DNA from: Caldithrix sp.
GTDB taxonomy: Bacteria; Zhuqueibacterota; Zhuqueibacteria; Thermofontimicrobiales; Sulfurfontimicrobiaceae
Length of the DNA: 64,000 bases
Assembly: GCA_020722815.1 (NCBI GenBank)
Contig: DYKB01000005.1
Coordinates: 8,270-72,269 of the forward strand
Direction: 5' to 3'
In this document: piece after piece, positions 46,186 to 54,459 of the stretch
Numbering within the stretch: position 1 is the stretch's first letter
How the letters are laid out: the number at the start of each line of letters is the position of its first letter
The notes under the pieces: model-generated
What the model was told of the DNA's origin: nothing
What the model saw: the letters and a program-made list of their open reading frames with translations, nothing else
Database searches by the model: none
Program-made: the position numbers and the translations under genes

Positions 46186-46819
46186 CTTGTTGTAAATTTT
46201 TTCCTTCTCGATTCACCAGTTCCGTAAACAAATCGCGCTGTCCCAATTGGCCGCTTAAACTGGAGAGTGATTCGAACATATCTTCCTGATCACCCACCAA
46301 TTCTTTAATTTCTTTGGGTCTGGGTAAATCAGTAATTTGATTAATACCAAAATAGCGCAGGAATTCATCTGTTGTTTTATATAACAGCGCCCGTCCCAGT
46401 GCTTCTGAACGACCGGCAATCGTAATCAAATTTCGTTCTAATAAATTTTTGACAACCCCGTCACAGTTCGTACCCCGAATGGCTTCGATCTGTGGCCGAC
46501 TAATGGGCTGTTTGAAAGCAATTATCGCCAGAACCTCAAGTGAGGCCTGTGAAAGGCGCGTTTTCGCCCGGCCTTGAAAAAGCTTTTTCAGCCATACTGA
46601 AAATTCTGGCCTGGTAACTAACTGATACCCCCCGGCAACGCGCACCAGGGTGAATGCGCGCCGCGAATCGTGATACTCCTGGGTCAGTTCGTCCAAAATT
46701 TTCTTAACTGTCAGGGCATCCAGCTCTTCAACCAGTGAAATCAGCCGGGATTCCGATAATGGTGTATCTGAAGCAAAAATAAGCGCTTCGATAATTTGTT
46801 TTTTAAATGTGTAGTCCAT
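46160..46819 (-). CDS. scpB: SMC-Scp complex subunit ScpB
   Basis: 219 residues with two winged-helix units. KKQIIEALIFASDTPLSESRL starts the first, and ASLEVLAIIAFKQPISRPQIEAIRG is the strongly conserved second block. It dimerises and binds ScpA to bridge the SMC heads in chromosome condensation. The start overlaps the scpA stop (TAATG), and the 3' end overlaps rluB. The Glu-rich tail after residue about 180 is variable in the family. Confidence 0.93.
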   Translation of the reverse strand: MDYTFKKQIIEALIFASDTPLSESRLISLVEELDALTVKKILDELTQEYHDSRRAFTLVRVAGGYQLVTRPEFSVWLKKLFQGRAKTRLSQASLEVLAIIAFKQPISRPQIEAIRGTNCDGVVKNLLERNLITIAGRSEALGRALLYKTTDEFLRYFGINQITDLPRPKEIKELVGDQEDMFESLSSLSGQLGQRDLFTELVNREGKNLQQDEPENPTE

Positions 46820-47535
46820 TATTTTATTTGAATCCAGATTTCTTCAAACGGTGCTGCTTGTTTTATCAAAATTTTATCCCGACGAATTAGTTCTAAAATT
46901 GCTAAAAAAGTCACGATGATAAGAAGCCGTTCATTTAAATTGGCCATAACTTCTGAAAAGAGGACATGCCGCCTGGCTTCCAGCATATTAATGATAAAAT
47001 CAATTTGTTCTTCAACTGTGACCGGATCAATTTCAACACGATGAAACGTTGTTTTGGGCACATTTTCAAGGGTTCGCCGAAAAACTTCCATCAATTGAAA
47101 CAGGGTCACATCAGTTAAGGAGTCATCCAGCGTCGCATCAACATCCGCGATATCGAATTTAAAATAGGATCGGCCATAATAATCACGTTGAATCCGCTCC
47201 CGTTCGGCAAAATTTGGGGTTACATCTTTAAATCGCTTATATTCTAACAATCTTTGAACCAATTCCAGTCGCGGATCTTCATCATCTTCCTCTTCCCCAT
47301 TGTCCGACCGCGGAAGTAACATTTGGGCTTTAATTCGAATGAGCGTCGCTGCCAGATAAATGAACTCACTCGCGCCTTCCAGATCCATAATTGTAATGAG
47401 TTCTAAATATTCCAGGTATTGTTTCGTAATGAGGGCAATTGGAATATTATAGATATCAACTTCATTTTTTTTTATTAAAAAAAGCAGAAGATCGAGTGGC
47501 CCTTCAAAATTTTGCAAACGAACTCGATAAGCCAT
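46819..47535 (-). CDS. scpA: SMC-Scp complex subunit ScpA (kleisin)
   Basis: 238 residues starting YRVRLQNFEGPLDLLLFLIKKNEVDIYNIPI, the diagnostic kleisin N-terminus. AATLIRIKAQMLLPR, an acidic linker, and a C-terminal winged helix (VTFLAILELIRRDKILIKQ) follow. It links the SMC ATPase heads. It starts 4 bases after the trpS stop and overlaps scpB by one base. Confidence 0.94.
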   Translation of the reverse strand: MAYRVRLQNFEGPLDLLLFLIKKNEVDIYNIPIALITKQYLEYLELITIMDLEGASEFIYLAATLIRIKAQMLLPRSDNGEEEDDEDPRLELVQRLLEYKRFKDVTPNFAERERIQRDYYGRSYFKFDIADVDATLDDSLTDVTLFQLMEVFRRTLENVPKTTFHRVEIDPVTVEEQIDFIINMLEARRHVLFSEVMANLNERLLIIVTFLAILELIRRDKILIKQAAPFEEIWIQIK

Positions 47536-47538
47536 ATT

Positions 47539-48525
47539 TTAATAACCAAAATTCATTTTTTCGCGCACAAGTGCCATGGTTTTTTGTGCTTCTTTTCGGG
47601 CACGTTTTGTCCCATCTTCGATAATAGCCGCAACCTCATCCAGATGAGCTTCATAATAGGCCCTTTTTTCACGAAACGGTGCCAAATAGTCCGCCAATTT
47701 AGCAGCCAGATTGCGCTTACAGGCGACACACCCCAGTTTCCCCGCCCGACAATCCTGTTCTATCACCGGGATTTCGGCTGGATTAAATTTTTTATGATAA
47801 GTAAAGATAGTACAGACTTCCGGCCGTCCGGGATCACCCCTGCGTATCTTTTGGGGATCAGTCACGGCTGTCATAACTCTTTTGGCAATTACTTCAGGTG
47901 AATCCGATAGATTAATTGTATTTCCAGCGGATTTACTCATCCGATTGCCATCCAGCCCAGGCAAACGACCAAAGGATGTTAATTTTGCCTCTGGTTCCGG
48001 AAAAACCTCAGCCTGATAAACATAATTAAAACGACGGGCAATTTCACGGGTGATTTCGACATGTGGCACCTGGTCTTCTCCAACCGGTACGACGTGAGCC
48101 CGATAAATTAAAATATCGGCTGCTTGCAGAACAGGATAGCCCAAATGGCCATAAGACATGGTATTTTCCAGGCCCAAATCCCGCGCTTGTTCTTTAACCG
48201 TGGGATTGCGCTCCAGCCGGCTCACCGTAATCAGCATTGAAAAAATCAAATGCAGCTCAGCATGTTCAATGACGTGTGATTGGATAAAAATAGGACTTTG
48301 AACGGGATTAATGCCCGCACAGAGCCAGTCGATTACCATATCGATGGTATTCTGTTTTAAATTACTCAGGTCGGTATAATTCGTGGTCAATGTATGCCAA
48401 TCAGCTACCATGTGAAAATTTTCATATTCCTTTTGCAATTGAACCCAGTTCTCCAATGCTCCCAGATAATTTCCCAGATGTAATTTTCCGGTTGGCCGCA
48501 TCCCACTTAAAATTCTTTTTTTCAT
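47539..48525 (-). CDS. trpS: Tryptophanyl-tRNA synthetase
   Basis: 328 residues from the ATG at 48525; a TTG one codon upstream is possible. The class I signature is GMRPTGKLHLGNYLGAL (HIGH-type) and GLDGNRMSKSAGNTI (KMSKS). VPVGEDQVPHVEITREIARRFN is the conserved Trp/tRNA region. CRAGKLGCVACKRNL carries a Cys motif seen in some TrpRS. It is the first gene of the run leading to scpA, scpB, rluB, cmk, plsC, ispH and rpsA. Confidence 0.96.
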   Translation of the reverse strand: MKKRILSGMRPTGKLHLGNYLGALENWVQLQKEYENFHMVADWHTLTTNYTDLSNLKQNTIDMVIDWLCAGINPVQSPIFIQSHVIEHAELHLIFSMLITVSRLERNPTVKEQARDLGLENTMSYGHLGYPVLQAADILIYRAHVVPVGEDQVPHVEITREIARRFNYVYQAEVFPEPEAKLTSFGRLPGLDGNRMSKSAGNTINLSDSPEVIAKRVMTAVTDPQKIRRGDPGRPEVCTIFTYHKKFNPAEIPVIEQDCRAGKLGCVACKRNLAAKLADYLAPFREKRAYYEAHLDEVAAIIEDGTKRARKEAQKTMALVREKMNFGY

Positions 48526-48587
48526 CAATCATTTGTTCCTAATTTTATCCGGATAAAAAATGGCGCCACGTTTATCATTCAACAGAT

Positions 48588-49103
48588 TTAATCTAAAAAC
48601 AAGTATGGTTTCCAGCGAACATCTGGAATTCCGATAATATGTTGGATCTGAAACAGATGGTTTGGCCGCCGGGGCAATTTCATCAGATGCATATTCACCT
48701 CTTCAGGCAGCCGATTACCTTTCCGCATATTACAGCTCACACAGGCACAAACCAGATTCTCCCAGGTATCTGGCCCCCCGCGGTGTTTTGGAATGACATG
48801 ATCCACCGTAAAAGGCCCTTTTGTATCCCCACAATATTGACAGGTGTGTTGATCCCGCTTTATAATATTTCTGCGTGAGAGCATAATATGTTTTTTCGGA
48901 GCGTGAATATATCTTAATAGGCGAACCACACTCGGTAAAGGTATCTTTACATAAATCGAACAGATGAATCGTTCGTTTTTTTCGACAATTTCGGCCTTTT
49001 CGCCATAAACCAGAATAATCGCTTTTTTTGCGTTTGTAACAATCAGCGGCTCATAATTCTGATTCAGTACGAGAACCTGTCTATTTTGCCAATTTTTTTC
49101 CAC
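48588..49103 (-). CDS. HNH endonuclease family protein
   Basis: 171 residues. The C-terminal HNH fold has the zinc-knuckle cysteines in HTCQYCGD and VCACVSCNMRKG and the catalytic DHVIPKHRGGPDTWENL block (H, N, H). The N-terminal part (VLVLNQNYEPLIVTNAKKAI) is the extension of the common bacterial stand-alone HNH family, whose function is not established, though DNA repair or nicking is suspected. The start is the GTG at 49103, with no clear ribosome site. It sits 62 bases upstream of trpS and may lead that operon. Confidence 0.9.
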   Translation of the reverse strand: MEKNWQNRQVLVLNQNYEPLIVTNAKKAIILVYGEKAEIVEKNERFICSIYVKIPLPSVVRLLRYIHAPKKHIMLSRRNIIKRDQHTCQYCGDTKGPFTVDHVIPKHRGGPDTWENLVCACVSCNMRKGNRLPEEVNMHLMKLPRRPNHLFQIQHIIGIPDVRWKPYLFLD

Positions 49104-49315
49104 CGCGAATTCAATTTTATGACTTTATTCTTTTTCAGCATTAATAGTCTTTAAAAAATTAAATATTCTCTCCTGCTAATTAAAATGCCAATAGCGTTAA
49201 ATCGTAGTATGCCAAATTACATTATTAAAAAATACAATTCAACAATTTACAACAAAAATTTGTTATAGTCAAGATTTTTTTAGATCGATTTGTCGTTACT
49301 TTTCAATAATAATAA

Positions 49316-49480
49316 CTAAAATGACTCGGCATCCTCGATCAACATGTCCGGTATCTCATCTTTGATGTGATATTTAAGCCGGCATTCGTGACAAATAAGG
49401 ACTTCTTCCTGTTCACGATATTCCAGATCGCCTTTGCATTTTGGGCAGGCCAAAATTTCTCGTAACTTTTCACTTAACAA
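49316..49480 (-). CDS. Trm112-family zinc-ribbon protein
   Basis: A 54-residue protein that is easily missed because it starts at TTG (49480), with AAGGAGA about ten bases upstream. The sequence [20 protein letters not shown] followed by [21 protein letters not shown] is the classic bacterial Trm112/YcaR pattern, with two CxxC zinc pairs and the PDML ending. In eukaryotes Trm112 activates methyltransferases; in bacteria these small proteins are poorly characterised and often lie near lpxK, kdsB or acetyl-CoA genes. Confidence 0.85.
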   Translation of the reverse strand: MLSEKLREILACPKCKGDLEYREQEEVLICHECRLKYHIKDEIPDMLIEDAESF

Positions 49481-49522
49481 GGCTATTTGTCTCCTTCATT
49501 TTTTATTTTCGCACTGAATATA

Positions 49523-49718
49523 ACCTAAAATTCTAAAATGGAAATTTTTGATGTTCAGAATCAATGGAGTACCCCCTCCTGCCTCCCCCAAATTCCAAAA
49601 AGCGGAATTTGGGGGAGATAAAGCGGGATTCTCTCCCCCATTTTCGCTTTTTGAAAATGGGGGAGATCCAGAGGGGCTCAAGACTTCAGCGAAAACGATT
49701 CATTTTAGAATTTCAGGT
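49523..49718. mobile_element. 196-bp MITE-like element, family D, second copy
   Basis: Terminal inverted repeats ACCTAAAATTCTAAAATG and CATTTTAGAATTTCAGGT match in 17 of 18 positions. The interior has CTCCCCCAAATTCC with its complement, and CTCCCCCATTTTCGC-type arms. It corresponds to the copy at 37969-38182. It lies between the Trm112 gene and accA. Confidence 0.8.
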
Positions 49719-49755
49719 ATAAAATTAATTTTTTTAATTCAGACGCCATTTCTGT

Positions 49756-50712
49756 TTATTCTATCCATTTTCCCATTTTAGAATATTTTTCGATTCTTTG
49801 ATGAACCAAATCCTCACTTGAAATGGTTTTCACCTGCTGTAATTGCCTGAGAATCGCGGCTTTCAGAAGTTGGGCGGCCCCATCATAATCCCGATGCGCC
49901 CCCCCGGAAGGTTCCAGAACTATTTCATCAATGACACCTAACTTTATCAGATCATTTGGTGCTAATTTCATTGCATCGGCTGCCAAATCGGCCTTTGATG
50001 AATCACGCCACAAAATCGCAGCACACCCTTCAGGAGATATGACCGAATACCAGGTATTTTCCTGCATCAGAATCCGATCACCCACCCCAATTCCCAATGC
50101 CCCACCACTCGCGCCTTCACCAATGATGGCGATAATAATCGGCACGCGCAAATGTGCCATTTCCAGGAGATTTCGGGCAATGGCTTCGGCCTGTCCCCGC
50201 TCTTCAGCACCAATTCCCGGATAGGCCCCGGGGGTATCAATGATTGATATAATCGGTTTATTAAATTTTTCTGCCAATTTCATCAATCTTAATGCTTTTC
50301 GATAGCCTTCGGGATGTGGCATGGCAAAATTTCGAAATAATTTTTGCTTGGTATCGCGCCCTTTTTGCTGCGAGATAACCACTACGGAATCGCCATCTAA
50401 TTTAGCAATACCGGCAACAATTGCCGGATCATCCGCAAAGGCCCGGTCGCCATGACATTCGATGAAATTGGTAAAAATACGCTGAATATAATCCAGCGCA
50501 TAGGGACGGCGTGGATGACGCGCCACCTGAACCCGCTGCCAGCGAGTTAATTTAGAAAAAATATCACGTCGTAAGCGATCAACCTTTTCTTCCAATCGCG
50601 TAATTTCATCAGTGACTTCTATTTTTTCGCTACTGGAATATTCCTTCATCTCCAGAATTCTCTTCTCAAGTTCGATTATTGGTTTTTCAAAATCAAGAAT
50701 AAAACCACTCAT
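49756..50712 (-). CDS. accA: Acetyl-CoA carboxylase carboxyltransferase subunit alpha
   Basis: 318 residues, full length. The N-terminal helix region FEKPIIELEKRILEMKE, then VQVARHPRRPYALDYIQ, the crotonase-like core MPHPEGYRKALRLMKLAEKF, IDTPGAYPGIGAEERGQAEAIA, and GEGASGGALGIGVGDRILM with the oxyanion-hole glycines, and SPEGCAAILWRDS are all typical. It transfers carboxyl from carboxybiotin to acetyl-CoA with AccD, which is not in this window. It starts 12 bases after the glycosyltransferase fusion gene and is probably co-transcribed with it. Confidence 0.96.
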   Translation of the reverse strand: MSGFILDFEKPIIELEKRILEMKEYSSSEKIEVTDEITRLEEKVDRLRRDIFSKLTRWQRVQVARHPRRPYALDYIQRIFTNFIECHGDRAFADDPAIVAGIAKLDGDSVVVISQQKGRDTKQKLFRNFAMPHPEGYRKALRLMKLAEKFNKPIISIIDTPGAYPGIGAEERGQAEAIARNLLEMAHLRVPIIIAIIGEGASGGALGIGVGDRILMQENTWYSVISPEGCAAILWRDSSKADLAADAMKLAPNDLIKLGVIDEIVLEPSGGAHRDYDGAAQLLKAAILRQLQQVKTISSEDLVHQRIEKYSKMGKWIE

Positions 50713-50724
50713 AATTGCTCCATT

Positions 50725-52791
50725 TTATAGTTTAAATAAAGCTTTTAAAATAATTTCCAGATCTAACATCAGTGAATAATTTTTAATATAATATAAATAG
50801 TAACGTTTTTTTTCTTCTTCAGATAACTTGTTTTTAGCAGCAATTTGCACCAATCCTGTTAGCCCGGGTTTCATCGGTAAAACCGGATTTTTTACACTTT
50901 CAGGCGAAAAGCGAATCATCTCCGCACCTACCAGACTGATATCGCCTTTCAAGACCGAAAAAAAAGCAGGCAGAAGGCTAAGATCAGCATGATTACCTGA
51001 TTTGGCAAATTTCCAAATATTCACAATTTTATTATTCTCTCCCTGAATAGAAAATTTGATAAGTTTCTTTCGACGCAGGAAACGATAATAAAATAATAGG
51101 GGTGATGAAAAAAACAAAATCATTAAGGCACTAAAAATATCAAAACTACGCTTCATCAAGAGCACTGTTGGATTATCAAGCCGATTATCAATTTCGATTA
51201 GTGGTATTTCACCCAGGTCATCGATACTGGATTTCCCGATAATGACTTCATAATTATCAGGTACTAATCGATAATTAACGCCCAATCCGCGCGCCTGTTG
51301 CATCACTTCCATAATTTGATCATAGTTGATCTGATCCGTGGAAAAAATCACATCCTGGATGCGTTGATTTTTAATAATTGAACTTAAATTATCCACCACA
51401 CCCAACACCTGGATATTTTTAAACTGTTGCCCCAAATCCGCTGTATGAAAGCTGGCAATACCGACAAGCTCATAACCACCGTCAATCCGTTGATCCAATT
51501 TATCAATGAGCTTTTCAACTGTTCGCCCGGTTCCGATAATAAGGGTGCGTTTTCCCCAAATTGCGTTTTGTACGACTCCTTTCACTTCCCAGCCATACTT
51601 TTTTAATATCATCTTAAAGAGTAAGCGCCAGCTAAAAAGCAAAATTACATCTAAAATACCCGCAACCAATACCACCATACGCGAATAGGCTATTTGATTG
51701 AAAAAAAATGTCAATGACGTGTTAAAAATGAGACCGACGATTACAGCAAGTGCCGCCCGACTGGCAGAAAAACGATAACGTCCATAACACGAAAAAGAAA
51801 AAAGAGAACTCAGCCAGACCAAAGAGTACAAAATCATGACAACAAAATAGGAATGAAGATGCTGCAAATTACCAAATCGAATTAACAAAGCCGTAATTAA
51901 AGCACCATTCAATAATATTAAATCAATAAATGGAATGGTGAGCAGGGATACAATATGGTTTAGATAGTGCAAACTTGCTCGTATGACGATCCCTGATTCC
52001 AGGAGGAATTGAAATAGATAGGATTTATAATATTTTGCAACAAAAAGACGCATCGCCTGATAAAACAGGCGAATCGTATCGAACTCACTCTGTTTGGAAC
52101 TCTCACCCTTAAAGTGAATAATCGTCGTCGTTGGCACATAATATATTTTCCAACCCGCTTTTCCAAATCGATAACACAAATCCAAATCTTCACCATACAT
52201 AAACCAGGTCTCGTCAAAACTGCCAACCGCCTGTAGGGCATCATTTCGGGCCATCATAAATGAACCAGAAATTGCCTCTACCGGGTAAATTTCATCCGGA
52301 TTTAGATAGGTTAAATTGTACTGACCAAACAATCGACTTTTGGGAAAAAGTTTACTAAGTCCCGTTAGCCGACTGAGTGCCACCCACGCCGTTGGAAAAC
52401 GACGCCGACAGGCTAACTGGAGTGTTCCATCGGGATTTAGAATTTTACAGCCAACCATTCCGGCATCAGAATGATTTTCAAAGAACGAAATCAAAGTCCG
52501 AAAAGTGTCTTCCTGAACCACTGTATCCGGATTAATAAAAACAACATATTTCCCCTGGATCGCTTTAATAGCCAAATTATTGGCCGCCGCGAAACCGACG
52601 TTCTTCGTATTGAGAATCAGTTTGACTGATGGAAATTTTTGTCGAAGCATTGCCACGCTGCCATCCTGGGACGCATTATCAACCACAAAAATCTCCGTAT
52701 CAATCCCTTGAATAGCTTTCTGGATTGAAAGTAACGCTTGTTCCAGGAAATGCTTAACATTATAATTTACAATAATAACCGAAAGTTCCAT
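50725..52791 (-). CDS. GT2 glycosyltransferase fused to a polyprenyl-phosphate glycosylphosphotransferase-like domain
   Basis: 688 residues from the ATG at 52791, which gives the normal GT2 start ELSVIIVNYNVKHF; upstream codons look spurious. Residues 1-250 are a GT-A fold rhamnosyltransferase-type domain (VVDNASQDGS, FINPDTVV, SGSFMMARNDAL, MYGEDLDLCYR). Next come about four membrane helices, a CoA-binding-like Rossmann unit (TLIIGTGRTVEKLIDKL), and a terminal bacterial sugar-transferase domain (MKRSFDIFSALMIL, VLKGDISLVGAE, KPGLTGLVQI). The last domain lacks the Asp-Glu dyad expected before LPQL; SLLPAF stands there, and the preceding FxQxRVG stretch is degenerate. It is probably involved in surface polysaccharide synthesis, but the phosphotransferase half may be inactive. 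Confidence 0.85.
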   Translation of the reverse strand: MELSVIIVNYNVKHFLEQALLSIQKAIQGIDTEIFVVDNASQDGSVAMLRQKFPSVKLILNTKNVGFAAANNLAIKAIQGKYVVFINPDTVVQEDTFRTLISFFENHSDAGMVGCKILNPDGTLQLACRRRFPTAWVALSRLTGLSKLFPKSRLFGQYNLTYLNPDEIYPVEAISGSFMMARNDALQAVGSFDETWFMYGEDLDLCYRFGKAGWKIYYVPTTTIIHFKGESSKQSEFDTIRLFYQAMRLFVAKYYKSYLFQFLLESGIVIRASLHYLNHIVSLLTIPFIDLILLNGALITALLIRFGNLQHLHSYFVVMILYSLVWLSSLFSFSCYGRYRFSASRAALAVIVGLIFNTSLTFFFNQIAYSRMVVLVAGILDVILLFSWRLLFKMILKKYGWEVKGVVQNAIWGKRTLIIGTGRTVEKLIDKLDQRIDGGYELVGIASFHTADLGQQFKNIQVLGVVDNLSSIIKNQRIQDVIFSTDQINYDQIMEVMQQARGLGVNYRLVPDNYEVIIGKSSIDDLGEIPLIEIDNRLDNPTVLLMKRSFDIFSALMILFFSSPLLFYYRFLRRKKLIKFSIQGENNKIVNIWKFAKSGNHADLSLLPAFFSVLKGDISLVGAEMIRFSPESVKNPVLPMKPGLTGLVQIAAKNKLSEEEKKRYYLYYIKNYSLMLDLEIILKALFKL

Positions 52792-53223
52792 AAGCACTGA
52801 TTTTTCATAATTAATAAATGGGGACATAAATTTGAATAAATTACAAAATTTTTCGCCAATTGTCAAGGTATTTGAACAGTTGAATGAGAAATTAAATTGA
52901 ATAGGTTGAGGATACTGAAGTAAGATACCCTAAAAAGCCATTGAACAATGAGTAAACAGATTTATACAATAGGCTACCGGGCAATCCGAATTTATGGAAA
53001 GTTTTGATGGAGGAACTTTTGAGTCGAAAATTTTTTAGTATCTATTCCCCAATACATCCCTTACTATCATTGTGAGGTGCATTTTAGGCAACGAAACAAG
53101 CTCCTAATGTTTTTTAATGGAATTTACGATCATAAAAAGCAAACTTCGGCAAAACCTGGCCTAAATGCCGTCGAACGAAACACCTTGCGATAGAAATTTT
53201 TGGTCCTTTCGGACAGACTTTAT
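52792..53223. other. Intergenic region
   Basis: No gene or clear repeat is seen. CGGACAGAC at 53210-53218 matches the right end of the family B element at 11476-11617, but no left end is present. The sequence around 53060-53110 has no partner in the window. Confidence 0.4.
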
Positions 53224-53877
53224 TTATGATTTTGGTTGATTGGTAGCATTTTCAACGGGTGACTCACCAAATTTTTTTTCAAGATGCATAATAACCCCAA
53301 TTTCAACACTGTCCTTTAATTCAGGCATTTTTTCCTTAAAAATAGCGACAATCTGCTTGTCCGATAAATTTTTATATTCGGGAAATTTTTTACGAGTATT
53401 GATTAGTAAGGAAAAAATATCATTATCCTCCTGATTAATTGGCACGGATGAATATTTTTTCTCCAATCCCGCCATAATTTCTTTATCACTTAACTCTGTC
53501 AATTTGGGATAGAGTTCCCGAAAAATAGTGATGATCTGCTGGTCACTTAATAGTCGATATTCATTAAAGTAACGACGCGTATAAACAAGTTGATCCAATG
53601 TTTGGGGTTTAATTCGGAGTCCCCGATACACGCCTAATAACGATGGGATCCAGATGGTGATAAATATAATCATGGCATACTCGAAATCATGGGGATATTC
53701 ACTATAACCATTAAATCCTAATAAGCTAATGGCCAGGGCTAAAAGAATCGAAGACGGATAGGCCAGAACTGTTTTATACTTTTCAGCAAATATTCGTGAA
53801 AATTCATGGACAAAAATAAGCATCGCGAATTTGGATAAATTATCAAAAACTGCCAGAAATAAGTTTGCAAAATTCAT
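53224..53877 (-). CDS. Membrane protein with a duplicated C-terminal motif, unknown function
   Basis: 217 residues from the ATG at 53877, which has GAGGT five bases upstream; a GTG two codons earlier is less likely. Two or three hydrophobic segments occupy residues about 35-100. The rest contains two copies of a roughly 45-residue unit: YFNEYRLLSDQQIITIFREL and KFPEYKNLSDKQIVAIFKEK, each followed by a -MxxLEKK(Y/F) end. The family is not recognised. The duplicated unit could be a helical-hairpin interaction module in the cytoplasm. Confidence 0.55.
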   Translation of the reverse strand: MNFANLFLAVFDNLSKFAMLIFVHEFSRIFAEKYKTVLAYPSSILLALAISLLGFNGYSEYPHDFEYAMIIFITIWIPSLLGVYRGLRIKPQTLDQLVYTRRYFNEYRLLSDQQIITIFRELYPKLTELSDKEIMAGLEKKYSSVPINQEDNDIFSLLINTRKKFPEYKNLSDKQIVAIFKEKMPELKDSVEIGVIMHLEKKFGESPVENATNQPKS

Positions 53878-53977
53878 ACGCACCTCATATAACCATTATA
53901 TCAAAATACACATCCTAAATTTGCGTTATATATACCTGCTAAAGCTATAATTTGAAGAAATTTTTTATTTTTTTCCC

Positions 53978-54006
53978 TTGACAAAATCAGTTTTTTTGGT
54001 TATACA
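53978..54006 (+). promoter_or_regulatory. Strong sigma-70-type promoter
   Basis: TTGACA at 53978-53983, a 17-base spacer, and TATACA at 54001-54006. It points at the structured region from 54014 and not directly at a gene; the next plus-strand ORF of note starts at 54460. Confidence 0.7.
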
Positions 54007-54013
54007 TAGACTA

Positions 54014-54097
54014 TCCCGGGAATGTACGGTGTAAGTATCAAATAACCTTAATCTTGTTCTCAGATTATCAGTGAATGACACGCGAGCATTCTTCGGG
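54014..54097 (+). ncRNA. Candidate structured RNA or leader
   Basis: Immediately downstream of the promoter, CCCG-GG-AATG...GGTGT (54015-54032) pairs with ACAC...CATTC..CGGG (54078-54097), giving a long interrupted stem. Inside it TAATC (from 54049) pairs with GATTA around a TTGTTCTCA loop. The 53884-54459 gap has no credible gene, so this may be the start of a non-coding RNA or a long leader of the GAF-domain gene. No known RNA family is recognised. Confidence 0.4.
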
Positions 54098-54459
54098 TTA
54101 AAGTTGCCATTTTTTATTTTGGTGAGAGCACAAAAACAAAAAAAATTGTCGTTCAAGACGAGATTTTCTGTATTATCACGCAAAAGGAATCAATCCTGTT
54201 CATTTTCTTTTAATAAATACAGCAATTATCTCGATTCGAGCCTTGAGATGACTTTTGCGCTCTACCAGGAACTTTTATAATTTGTTCTTTGACATATTTG
54301 GACCAGAAGTAAGAATGCGCTGCAAATCATGCCATGCCCCTTATCATTAAGGGAAAAAACCGGGCTGTTTTGGGCATCGTTTATTATCAATTTTTATTCC
54401 AAAAAACGTAAGTTAGTTAAAAATGGCCAATGAAAAACCTTAACTGGGTGAATTAACAC

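Noticed and set aside
53210-53218. CGGACAGAC as a remnant of a family B element
   Set aside because: Only nine bases match, and no left end or target duplication is present; chance is sufficient.
54071-54280. 69-codon plus-strand ORF downstream of the strong promoter
   Set aside because: It begins inside the stem of the structured region, has no ribosome site and an unlikely composition.
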